From positions 1 to 15,046 of the forward strand of contig DASQWC010000103.1 in the NCBI GenBank assembly GCA_035640475.1: a stretch of DNA of 15,046 nt. Reading direction: 5' to 3'. This stretch comes from DASQWC01 sp035640475. Its GTDB lineage: Bacteria > Actinomycetota > JAICYB01. The translations under genes and the position numbers were made by a program. The notes under the pieces were generated by a model, which saw only the letters and a program-made list of their open reading frames with translations, made no database searches and was not told the origin of the DNA. Shown here in pieces: positions 1 to 6,647 of the stretch. Each line of letters begins with the position of its first letter. Positions within the stretch are counted from its first letter, which is position 1.

Positions 1-699
1 CCCGCCGAACCGCAGGAAGTTGTACCCGAGCATGAGCGCGACCGGCCCGACGACACCGACTCCGAGACGAACGAGCCTGCGCGGATTGCGAACGGCGACA
101 GCGAAACCGATGAGTGCCAGGATCGCCGGGGGCCGGGACAGGGCGGCGAGCCCGACGAACAGGCCGACCAGCCACAACCGCTGCGGACCGAAGTACTCGT
201 TCAGTGCGAGAAACAGAAAGAGGACACTCGCGAGGGCCGCGACTCCCCACGTGTGACCGGTCTTCGACTCGAACCAGATGGTCGTCCCCAGAACGGGAAA
301 CATCCACCCGAGCACCCGGTCGCGGCCGTCCAACCCGATGCGCGTCGCCAGGCTCCACGCCGCGACGGAGATGCCGCCGCCGAGCAGCGCCGCGAAATGG
401 CGCAAGTTGAAGTCCGGGCCGAAGATCGCAACGAACGGCGTCAGGAGGATTGCCGGAAGGACGCCTTGATGTGAGTACCGGTGCCCTTTCCATGTGACGA
501 GCTCGAGCCACGGCTCTTCGTCGATCAGATAGAGCTTGCCGTGAAGGAACGAGTCGGCGAGGCGAACGTACTGGTTGTAGATCTGCGGGCCCGGCTCCCG
601 GGAAAGCTCGTAGACGGCGAATGCGAAGACACCGGCCACAATCGGCCAGCGGATTCGCGGGTCGGTCCAGATTCGGCTGAAGCCGCGAAGACGTCTCAG
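1..699 (-). CDS. Polytopic membrane protein, GT-C glycosyltransferase-like (3' end beyond window)
   Basis: The minus strand is open from 699 to the left edge (233 codons, no stop) and encodes an integral membrane protein. A basic N-terminus (MRRLRGFSRIW) precedes a first membrane segment at about residues 18-33. An extracytoplasmic loop follows with GKLYLIDEEPW (54-64) and GHRYSHQGVLPAILLTP (72-88). More hydrophobic segments lie near 101-117, 152-167, 176-187, 192-204 and 212-226, with GLAALSRPPAIL at 183-194. Loops and segments of this kind occur in polyprenyl-phosphate-dependent GT-C enzymes, so transfer of a sugar outside the membrane is the inferred role; donor and acceptor are unknown. 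No ATG, GTG or TTG lies in frame between the upstream stop and the first membrane segment. The best start is CTG at 699-697, overlapping the yebC TGA, with GAGG 4 nt upstream. A GTG at 639 would begin inside the first membrane segment. Coding status is fairly sure; the exact family is not. Confidence 0.7.
   Translation of the reverse strand, partial: MRRLRGFSRIWTDPRIRWPIVAGVFAFAVYELSREPGPQIYNQYVRLADSFLHGKLYLIDEEPWLELVTWKGHRYSHQGVLPAILLTPFVAIFGPDFNLRHFAALLGGGISVAAWSLATRIGLDGRDRVLGWMFPVLGTTIWFESKTGHTWGVAALASVLFLFLALNEYFGPQRLWLVGLFVGLAALSRPPAILALIGFAVAVRNPRRLVRLGVGVVGPVALMLGYNFLRFGG
696..699 (-). promoter_or_regulatory. CTGA stop/start overlap (yebC to membrane protein)
   Basis: Reading the minus strand, CTG (699-697) overlaps the yebC stop TGA (698-696). 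CTG is the only near-cognate start in the right place for the downstream membrane protein, and GAGG at 707-704 lies 4 nt before it. The layout copies the common ATGA coupling with CTG replacing ATG. That CTG is the initiator is inferred. Confidence 0.5.
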
Positions 700-1445
700 G
701 AAACCTCGGCGAGCACCTCGTCGGGGACGTCGAAGTTCGTGAACACTTCTTGAACGTCGTCCAGCTCTTCCAGCGCGTCCATCAATCGCAGAACCGGGCC
801 GGCTCCTTCCGCATCAAGGGGGACGGTCGACTGCGGCAGCATCGTCAGCTCGGCGCTGTCGATCGGCAGGCCCGCCGCGGCGAGTGCGTCGCGGACGCGC
901 ATCAGATCCTTCGCCTCGGTCACGACCTGAAAACGGTCGTCCTCCTGCCTGATGTCGTCCGCCCCGGCCTCGGCGGCCGCGCTCAGGACCTCATCCTCGG
1001 GGGCGCTCTCGCCGAGAACGATGAGCCCGGAGCGAGTGAACATCCACGCAACCGAGCCAGGCTCCCCCAGGTTCGCGCCGGCCCTCGTGAACGTCGTCCG
1101 GACGTCTGAACCCGTTCGGTTGCGGTTCTCGGTCAGGGTCTCGACGAGGACGGCCACACCGCCGGGTGCGTAGCCCTCGTAGAGCACGCGCTCGTAGCGG
1201 ACGTCCTCACCGAGCTCACCCGCGCCCCGCTTCGCGGCCCGCTCGATCGTCTCGGCCGGAACGCGGTAGGACTTCGCGCGATCGACGGCTGCAGCCAGCG
1301 TCATGTCGTTCTGCGGGTTCGATGTGTTCCCTTCGCGCGCCGCGATCTCGATGCCGCGGATGAGCTTTGCGAAGAGCTTCCCGCGCCGGGCGTCGACGAC
1401 CGCCTTCTTGTGCTTGATCTGCGCCCATTTGGAATGTCCGGCCAT
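696..1445 (-). CDS. yebC: YebC/PmpR-family protein
   Basis: A 249-residue protein, the normal length for the family. It begins MAGHSKWAQIKHKKAVVDAR, the near-invariant YebC N-terminus, followed by RGKLFAKLIRGIEIAAREG. Family members are cytoplasmic three-domain proteins described as DNA-binding regulators and, more recently, as ribosome-associated factors that help translation of difficult (polyproline) sequences. The ATG at 1445 is chosen over a start nine codons further upstream because the conserved N-terminus begins there. The upstream methyltransferase stop lies 2 nt before it (TGA CC ATG), implying coupled translation. In many actinobacteria yebC is followed by ruvC-ruvA-ruvB; here the next gene is a membrane protein. 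Confidence 0.96.
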   Translation of the reverse strand: MAGHSKWAQIKHKKAVVDARRGKLFAKLIRGIEIAAREGNTSNPQNDMTLAAAVDRAKSYRVPAETIERAAKRGAGELGEDVRYERVLYEGYAPGGVAVLVETLTENRNRTGSDVRTTFTRAGANLGEPGSVAWMFTRSGLIVLGESAPEDEVLSAAAEAGADDIRQEDDRFQVVTEAKDLMRVRDALAAAGLPIDSAELTMLPQSTVPLDAEGAGPVLRLMDALEELDDVQEVFTNFDVPDEVLAEVS

Positions 1446-1447
1446 GG

Positions 1448-2203
1448 TCAGCTCGTGGCGACGAGAATGCACTGCGGCGTGCGCATGTGCAGGCGTCCAT
1501 TGTAGGTCTGCGGTTGGTAGACGCCGCCGATCTCATTGGGGATGTCGCGCAGCATCTGCAGCGCGTGCTCCCGGCGATCGGCCGGACAATCGACACGATC
1601 GAGCCAGTCCTCGACGTCGTGCGTTTGGTACACGACGTCGGTGTCGCGAACCGTGAACCCGGCTCCCTCTGCGATCGCCCGCCACTCGCTCGGACTGCGT
1701 GCTCGTTCGTGTGTGGGATCGCGCCAGCGCTCCAGCTCGTTGTGCCACTGCTCCCAGCCGTCCGGGGGTGACTGGTCGGCGAGAGCGAACACGCCGCCCT
1801 TCTTGAGAGTTCGACGCGCTTCGGCCGCCCACGCCGCCGCGTCGGCGAATTGGTGCGGCGCGCGATGGGCCACGACCGCATCCAGGGAGCCGTCGGCAAA
1901 CGGGAGTGACTCGGCCCACGCCTCTACGGATCGGGGCGAGCCTGCGAGACGGCGTTCACGCCAGCCGGCGCGGCCGCCGAGGAGCATCTCGTGGGTTGGG
2001 TCCGACATGATCACCCGGCACCCCGCGCGGGCGAACGCGAACCCCGCATAGCCCGCGCCGGAAGCGACGTCAAGAACCAGCGACCCGGTCGGCAACGCAC
2101 ACAGTTCGACGAGCCGGCGAAGCGATTCGCGGTCCTCGGCGCCGGCGCCTTCCTGCACGAACGCTTCGGCGTAACGTCCCCAGGTCTCGCGAATCTCGCT
2201 CAT
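1448..2203 (-). CDS. Class I SAM-dependent methyltransferase (Methyltransf_11 type)
   Basis: A 251-residue soluble protein with a Rossmann-type methyltransferase core. Motif I is LVLDVASGAGYAGFAFA (42-58), the acidic residue ending strand 2 is D68 (MSDP), and LPFADGSLDAVVAHRAPHQF (100-119) holds the motif that follows strand 4. LKKGGVFALADQSPPD (133-148) is the following strand-loop. This places it near the UbiE/Methyltransf_11 group, which acts on small molecules. The substrate cannot be read from sequence. The ATG at 2203 overlaps the pdxT stop as ATGA, and its own stop is 2 nt from yebC, so it is translated between pdxT and yebC. It is an addition relative to the mycobacterial pdxT-yebC pair. 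A role in vitamin B6 chemistry is possible only by position. Confidence 0.88.
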   Translation of the reverse strand: MSEIRETWGRYAEAFVQEGAGAEDRESLRRLVELCALPTGSLVLDVASGAGYAGFAFARAGCRVIMSDPTHEMLLGGRAGWRERRLAGSPRSVEAWAESLPFADGSLDAVVAHRAPHQFADAAAWAAEARRTLKKGGVFALADQSPPDGWEQWHNELERWRDPTHERARSPSEWRAIAEGAGFTVRDTDVVYQTHDVEDWLDRVDCPADRREHALQMLRDIPNEIGGVYQPQTYNGRLHMRTPQCILVATS

Positions 2204-2772
2204 TCCGAGGCCTCGAGCAGGAGTCTGTGCAGCCCACTCTCGCCGGCAAGCTCCGGGTGAAAGGTAGCGGCTATCACGTTCCCCTCGCGGATGACGACCG
2301 GCCCGCCGCGGCTCTCCGCTAGGACGCGAACGTCCGGCCCGACTGCTTCGATCACGGGAGCCCGGATGAAGACGGCGTGAACGGAGCCGACGCCCTCGAC
2401 GTCGACGTCGTCCTCGAAGCTGTCGACCTGGCGCCCGTAGGCGTTGCGGTGAATCGTCGCATCGAGGACGCCGATCTTCGGCCACTTGTCTTCCATCGGT
2501 CCACCGACCACGGTGCGCGCCAGCAGGATCGCGCCGGCGCATGTGCCGAGCACCGGCATGCCGTCCTCGATGCGCTTTCGCAGCGGCTCGATCATTTCGT
2601 GCTCGCCGAGCATGAAGCCGATCGTCGTCGACTCTCCGCCGGGCAGGACGAGTGCGGGAACTCGATCAAGGTCCTCGGCCGTCCGGACCGGGACGACGCT
2701 CGCACCCAGATCCTTCAGGAGCTGTGCGTGCTCTCGAACGTCGCCCTGAAGCGCGAGGACGCCGACGTTCAC
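2200..2772 (-). CDS. pdxT: PLP synthase glutaminase subunit PdxT
   Basis: A 190-residue class I glutamine amidotransferase. It hydrolyses glutamine and passes ammonia to PdxS for pyridoxal 5'-phosphate synthesis in the cytoplasm. Family marks are MNVGVLALQGDVREH at the N-terminus, LPGGEST (43-49), the nucleophile C78 in GTCAGA, RNAYGRQ (109-115), FIRAP (135-139) and the catalytic pair H172/E174 in FHPEL. The start is a GTG at 2772, fixed by the conserved N-terminus. No good Shine-Dalgarno sequence precedes it; instead a GC-rich hairpin ends 3 nt upstream. It follows pdxS after 60 nt and overlaps the methyltransferase by 4 nt. Confidence 0.97.
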   Translation of the reverse strand: MNVGVLALQGDVREHAQLLKDLGASVVPVRTAEDLDRVPALVLPGGESTTIGFMLGEHEMIEPLRKRIEDGMPVLGTCAGAILLARTVVGGPMEDKWPKIGVLDATIHRNAYGRQVDSFEDDVDVEGVGSVHAVFIRAPVIEAVGPDVRVLAESRGGPVVIREGNVIAATFHPELAGESGLHRLLLEASE

Positions 2773-2775
2773 TTT

Positions 2776-2799
2776 TCCGGGGGCGCTTCGCCCCCCGGA
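2776..2799 (-). promoter_or_regulatory. GC-rich hairpin just upstream of the pdxT start
   Basis: An inverted repeat with an 8-bp perfect stem (TCCGGGGG / CCCCCGGA) and an 8-nt inner loop that can add two pairs by bulging one G. On the minus strand it ends 3 nt before the pdxT GTG, so it would lie in the ribosome footprint. A second CCGGGGGG tract lies immediately 5' (2807-2800) and could compete for the same C tract, giving mutually exclusive folds. No T-run follows, so it is not a standard intrinsic terminator. A brake on pdxT translation is inferred. Confidence 0.55.
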
Positions 2800-2810
2800 C
2801 CCCCCGGCAC

Positions 2811-2832
2811 TCGCATGAGCGAACTCATGCGA
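2811..2832 (-). promoter_or_regulatory. 9-bp hairpin with UUCG loop directly after the pdxS stop
   Basis: TCGCATGAG and its exact complement CTCATGCGA flank a 4-nt loop that reads TTCG on the minus (transcribed) strand. The repeat touches the pdxS stop codon (2835-2833). UUCG loops are unusually stable in RNA. No U-run follows, so 3'-end protection, RNA processing or attenuation between pdxS and pdxT is likelier than full termination. The structure is seen directly; its role is inferred. Confidence 0.6.
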
Positions 2833-3708
2833 CTACCAGCCGCGATCCTGCAGACGCGTCTCGAGTGCAGCGATCTCCCGTCCGCGCATGGCCTCTCCGA
2901 GTCCTCGCGTTGCGCGTGCGACGGCGTCCGGATCCTCGAAGTACGTCGTTGCCTCGACGATCGCTCGCGCGCGGGCGGCCGGATCCTCGCTCTTGAAGAT
3001 GCCCGACCCGACGAACACGCCTTCGCATCCGAGCTGCATCATCAGCGCCGCGTCGGCCGGCGTCGCGAGTCCGCCGGCAGCGAAGTTCACGACCGGAAGC
3101 TTGCCCGTGCCGGCGACTTCCTGCACGAGCTCCAGCGGTGCGCGAAGCTCCTTCGCCGCGGCGGCGAGCTCGTCGGGGCGAAGCGTCGTCAGGCGGCGAA
3201 TCTCACTCGAGACCGAGCGCATGTGACGAACCGCCTCGACCACGTTGCCGGTGCCGGCCTCTCCTTTCGTGCGGATCATTGCGGCTCCCTCAGAGATACG
3301 ACGGAGCGCTTCGCCGAGGTCGGTCGCACCACACACAAAAGGAACCTTGAACGCCCACTTGTCGATGTGGTGCGCCTCGTCGGCCGGCGTGAGCACCTCC
3401 GACTCGTCGATGAAGTCGACGCCGACCGCTTCGAGCACCTGTGCCTCGACGAAGTGTCCGATGCGGGCCTTGGCCATGACGGGGATGGTGACGGCCTCCA
3501 TGATCTCCTCGACCTTCCGGAGATCGGCCATGCGGGCAACGCCGCCCTCGGCCCTGATATCGGCGGGAACTCGCTCGAGAGCCATGACGGATACGGCGCC
3601 CGCGTCCTCTGCGATCTTCGCCTGCTCGGAAGTGGTGACGTCCATGATGACGCCGCCCTTGAGCATCTCTGCGAGACCACGTTTGACGCGGACCGTGCCA
3701 CGCTCCAT
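2833..3708 (-). CDS. pdxS: PLP synthase lyase subunit PdxS
   Basis: A 291-residue (beta/alpha)8-barrel enzyme that builds pyridoxal 5'-phosphate from ribose 5-phosphate, glyceraldehyde 3-phosphate and ammonia supplied by PdxT. It starts MERGTVRVKRGLAEMLKGGV and carries IMDVTT (D23), the Schiff-base lysine K80 in MAKARIGH, and the second lysine K148 in IRTKGEAGTGN, followed by the glycine-rich phosphate-binding segment; FAAGGLATPADAALM lies further on. The ATG at 3708 is preceded by GAGGAGG with 5-nt spacing, the strongest ribosome site I see in this operon, consistent with high output. The gene lies 40 nt after the M48 peptidase gene. Confidence 0.98.
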   Translation of the reverse strand: MERGTVRVKRGLAEMLKGGVIMDVTTSEQAKIAEDAGAVSVMALERVPADIRAEGGVARMADLRKVEEIMEAVTIPVMAKARIGHFVEAQVLEAVGVDFIDESEVLTPADEAHHIDKWAFKVPFVCGATDLGEALRRISEGAAMIRTKGEAGTGNVVEAVRHMRSVSSEIRRLTTLRPDELAAAAKELRAPLELVQEVAGTGKLPVVNFAAGGLATPADAALMMQLGCEGVFVGSGIFKSEDPAARARAIVEATTYFEDPDAVARATRGLGEAMRGREIAALETRLQDRGW

Positions 3709-3713
3709 CAACG

Positions 3714-3720
3714 CCTCCTC
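3714..3720 (-). promoter_or_regulatory. Strong Shine-Dalgarno sequence of pdxS
   Basis: The minus strand reads GAGGAGG CGTTG ATG. This fixes the pdxS start at 3708, although the frame stays open far upstream through the neighbouring gene. Confidence 0.85.
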
Positions 3721-3748
3721 GTTCGGGACCCGACCACCATCGTACGGG

Positions 3749-4624
3749 CTACATTTCGCCGACGAGCCCGGCTCGCTTCTGTACGTCGTCGCGTGCCGCA
3801 GTTCGCGGGACGAACCACAACCCGTCGGCGACCCGAAAGCCTGTGGGAGACCCGCCCGAGGTCTCGAGAGCCTCGACGATCCCGGGCGGATAGCGGGTGA
3901 GCATCGCCGCGGCCACGTCGGCGCGGTGCTCGCGATCTGCCGGGATGAAAAACGAGCGGCCCAGGCGGAGCGCGAGCGCGACGGGCAGCAACGGGAGCGC
4001 CAACGCGCAGCCGGCGCCCGCGCGCCGGAACAGCAGCTCGGGACCGGCCGAAAGCACCAAGAACAGCGAAGCGACGGCGGCATCGCCGTCACGGAGATGG
4101 ATGACCTCGTGCGCGAGCATGCCCTCGAGCGCAAGCTCGTCCATCTCCTCACTCGCGCTCGTGAGAACGATCGAGCGCTTGCGCAACGAGAGCGAGATCG
4201 CGTTGGATTCGGCTCCCGGTGCGACGAGGACATCTGGAGGCGGCACTCCGGCCGATCGGGCTTCGGCCGCCGCCAGCCGGTGGAGGCGCGTCGGTTCACC
4301 CGGCCGCGCACGTAGCGCTCGCCTGAGCCAGGCATCGCCGAACTCACGCGCGACGAGGAAATAGACGACGCCGATGCCGGCGACAACTGGAAACACGACC
4401 CAGCGTCCGCTGGCCGCGCCAATCAACAGTCCTTCCAAGGCGCACAGACCGAAGAACGACACGAGCAGGATCTCGAGACGCCGCCGGCTCGCGCGGCGAG
4501 CGAGACTCGGCTCGAGCGCGAGGGGCGTCGGAGCGCCGATGTCCTTCCGTCGCACGACCGGCGGGTGCTCCAGCGTCATTCGTTCCGGCCGGCGCCATCG
4601 GCGGCGCGTGAACTTGTTCGCCAT
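3749..4624 (-). CDS. M48-type membrane zinc metallopeptidase
   Basis: A 291-residue protein. It has a basic N-terminal tail (1-48), two adjacent membrane segments (about 49-70 and 75-92), and a peptidase region with the zinc motif HEVIH (H172, E173, H176) and the third ligand E232 in an ExxAD context (REHRAD). Hydrophobic stretches at about 184-199 and 204-222 lie between the two zinc motifs, as in HtpX/M48 membrane proteases. NAISLSLRKRSIVLTSA (141-157) matches the family strand before the helix. HtpX-like enzymes act in membrane-protein quality control; the substrate here is unknown. Its ATG directly abuts the TAG of the phosphatase gene, with GAGGG upstream. It has no counterpart that I know of in the mycobacterial version of this cluster. 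Confidence 0.88.
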   Translation of the reverse strand: MANKFTRRRWRRPERMTLEHPPVVRRKDIGAPTPLALEPSLARRASRRRLEILLVSFFGLCALEGLLIGAASGRWVVFPVVAGIGVVYFLVAREFGDAWLRRALRARPGEPTRLHRLAAAEARSAGVPPPDVLVAPGAESNAISLSLRKRSIVLTSASEEMDELALEGMLAHEVIHLRDGDAAVASLFLVLSAGPELLFRRAGAGCALALPLLPVALALRLGRSFFIPADREHRADVAAAMLTRYPPGIVEALETSGGSPTGFRVADGLWFVPRTAARDDVQKRAGLVGEM

Positions 4625-5560
4625 CTAGCCCTCGATCTGTGCGCGCAAACGGTCGATCCCTCGATCGAGCGCTTGCAACAGCTCGGCGTGAAGCTCGCGC
4701 GTACATGCTACGAGCGTCGACAGCGTGTAGCCGGCACCCGACCCGACGAGCGGACGAGCATCGAGGTCGCCGCCTCCGGCGTCGGTTGCCGGACAGCCCG
4801 CCTCGCGGCAGATCAAGAGCGCAGCCGCGATGTCGTACGGATTGTTGTTCAGGACGGCGCCGTCCGCGATTCGTTGGAACATCGGCCGTGTGGCCGGAAT
4901 GTCATCGATCAGGCGCTGGCCGTGGTCCACGTAGGCGTCGAACCTGCCGGCGACCACGCCGGTCATCGCATAGGTCGCCGAACCGAGATCGAACGTTCCG
5001 CCGCTGACACCGCTGGCGTCGATCAGCTCCTCGAGCACAATCGTCGACGGTATCGCGGGGCGTCCGCGAAGACCGTAGACCCAGAACGAGCCGGCGACCT
5101 TCGTGCGGTTGGAGGGCGTCGGAGGCCGCGTCTCGCCGCGCGCGATGATCCGGGCGCCCTTGCCTCGTTTTGCGCGGAAGAGCGTCCCGCTCTTGATCTC
5201 GAACACTACGCCGTCACTGACGTCCCCGAGCGTCGCGTTCTCGTCGAACGGCGCTTCGGCGACCGAGACGCAGGCGGCCTCGAGCCCGGCTCCCGCGGGA
5301 CGGGTCCCGTCGATCGGATCGACGACGAAGAGACGCTTCGGCTTGCCCCGGACGACCAGACCGCGGTCCTCCGTGTACCAGGCAAGGTCCTCGCCGGCGG
5401 ACTCCAGCACACGCTCGGCCGCCCGTTCGGCGATGACATCGATGCCGAACGTCGGGTCGCCGCCCACCGAGGTTCCCTCGGTCCCCCGCGTTTCCGGACG
5501 GCCGAGATGCGGCAGCACGGCGGCGCGCACGGCCGTCGCGATGTCGAGCGCGACGTCCAT
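4625..5560 (-). CDS. Inositol-monophosphatase-family phosphatase
   Basis: A 311-residue protein of the Mg-dependent, Li-sensitive phosphatase superfamily (SuhB/IMPase/CysQ/FBPase). It carries D41-x3-E45 near the N-terminus, E64-D65 in WYTED, the signature DPIDGT (D81, D84, T86), and the C-terminal metal motif YDIAAALLICREAG (242-255, D243) in place of the usual WDxAA. The residues after DPIDGT are RPAGAG rather than the common NF. The ATG shares one base with the PimA-like stop (TGATG) and its stop abuts the M48 start. Position inside the PI-mannoside genes suggests myo-inositol production from inositol phosphate, or dephosphorylation of PI-phosphate. The family is clear; the substrate is not. 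Confidence 0.9.
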   Translation of the reverse strand: MDVALDIATAVRAAVLPHLGRPETRGTEGTSVGGDPTFGIDVIAERAAERVLESAGEDLAWYTEDRGLVVRGKPKRLFVVDPIDGTRPAGAGLEAACVSVAEAPFDENATLGDVSDGVVFEIKSGTLFRAKRGKGARIIARGETRPPTPSNRTKVAGSFWVYGLRGRPAIPSTIVLEELIDASGVSGGTFDLGSATYAMTGVVAGRFDAYVDHGQRLIDDIPATRPMFQRIADGAVLNNNPYDIAAALLICREAGCPATDAGGGDLDARPLVGSGAGYTLSTLVACTRELHAELLQALDRGIDRLRAQIEG

Positions 5561-6633
5561 CAGCCTGCCACTCGCTCGTAGACGCGCAGCGTCTGATCCG
5601 CGATGTGCGCCCAGTCGAACTTCCGCGCTTGCTCCGCGCCGCGCGCGGCGATGCGGGAGCGTTCGTCGTCGTCGTCGAGCAACCGGCCCAGCGCGTCCGC
5701 CCACGCTCTTGAATCGCCGGCCGGCACATAGACGGGAGCGTCGCCGCCGGCGAAGCGGTAGCCGGGGATGTCGGAGGCGAGCACTGCCGACCCGCCGGCG
5801 AGGCCCTCCAGAACCACGATGCCGAAGGACTCCCGGCCCAGTGACGCGCAGCACACCACGTCCGCAGCGCGGTGCAGGGACATGAGTCGTTCACGTGAGA
5901 CCGGGCCGAGACAATGCACCCGCTCACCCCGACCGGCTTCCGGGCCGGCCGGAACCCACACCAGATGCACGTCGTCACGCGTTGCAGCGGCGGCCGCGAA
6001 CGCGTCCAGAACCGTCTGATAACCCTTGCGAGGCTCCGGACGCCCGACGAACAGCACGACACGTGCCAGCGAGGACGCCCACGGATCCGGCTCGGCGGCC
6101 TCGAAGGCCTCCACGTCGACACCGTTGGGAACGATCTCCGGATCGACGCTCACGTAGCGGCGCACGAGGGTCCGCGCCTCCGGCGAGGCGGCCGTCGTCG
6201 CGTCGAGCCGTCGAGACAAACGCCGCAGCAGCGGCGCCGCAACCGCGTACGGCCAGAAGCGGTCGGCAGCCGCGTGGAACGTTCCGACGACGCGCGTGCC
6301 CTTGGGTCGGCGCAGCATCGCGAAGATCGACGCGGGAAGAAACGGCTCGTGTACGTGCACGACGTCGGCCGGATCGAGGCTGAGGTCGAAGCGGACGAGC
6401 ATCAGCGGGTTGACGCCGAGCGGCGCGATCGAGCCGTTGGCGGGGATGCTCACCGCCCCGCCGAGCGACACCGTGCCGATGCCTTCGAGCGCCGGTTGCT
6501 TCCCGCGCAGCTCGGGACCGAAGAGGGTTACCTCGCAGCCCTTCTTCAGAAGAGCGCGCGCGAGCTCTCGCGCATGGTCCTGGACGCCGCCGGGCCGCGA
6601 CATCGAGTAGGGACTGACGATCGCTATGTGCAA
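5560..6633 (-). CDS. pimA: PimA-like phosphatidyl-myo-inositol mannosyltransferase (GT4)
   Basis: A 357-residue GT-B fold glycosyltransferase. PimA transfers the first mannose from GDP-mannose to phosphatidylinositol on the cytoplasmic face of the membrane. Visible marks are IAIVSPYSMSRPGGVQDHA (3-21), VVHVHEPFLPASIF (91-104), VGRPEPRKGYQTVLDAF with R198 and K203 as donor-site residues, and ESFGIVVLEGLAGG (268-281) with the E-x7-E pair. The C-terminus FDWAHIADQTLRVYERVAG closely resembles mycobacterial PimA. The start is TTG at 6633, 14 nt after the acyltransferase stop; no ATG or GTG fits the conserved N-terminus. Its neighbours (pgsA, PatA type) strongly support the name. Confidence 0.92.
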   Translation of the reverse strand: MHIAIVSPYSMSRPGGVQDHARELARALLKKGCEVTLFGPELRGKQPALEGIGTVSLGGAVSIPANGSIAPLGVNPLMLVRFDLSLDPADVVHVHEPFLPASIFAMLRRPKGTRVVGTFHAAADRFWPYAVAAPLLRRLSRRLDATTAASPEARTLVRRYVSVDPEIVPNGVDVEAFEAAEPDPWASSLARVVLFVGRPEPRKGYQTVLDAFAAAAATRDDVHLVWVPAGPEAGRGERVHCLGPVSRERLMSLHRAADVVCCASLGRESFGIVVLEGLAGGSAVLASDIPGYRFAGGDAPVYVPAGDSRAWADALGRLLDDDDERSRIAARGAEQARKFDWAHIADQTLRVYERVAG

Positions 6634-6647
6634 GTGGTCAGCCCCAA

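Noticed and set aside
3723..3733. TCGGGACCCGA palindrome upstream of pdxS as a hairpin or operator
   Set aside because: The stem is only 4-5 bp with almost no loop; palindromes this short are frequent in GC-rich DNA.
2377..3900. Long plus-strand open frame (507 codons) antisense to pdxS and pdxT
   Set aside because: It lies opposite two highly conserved genes, shows no recognizable domain, and is the kind of shadow frame expected from GC-biased third positions.
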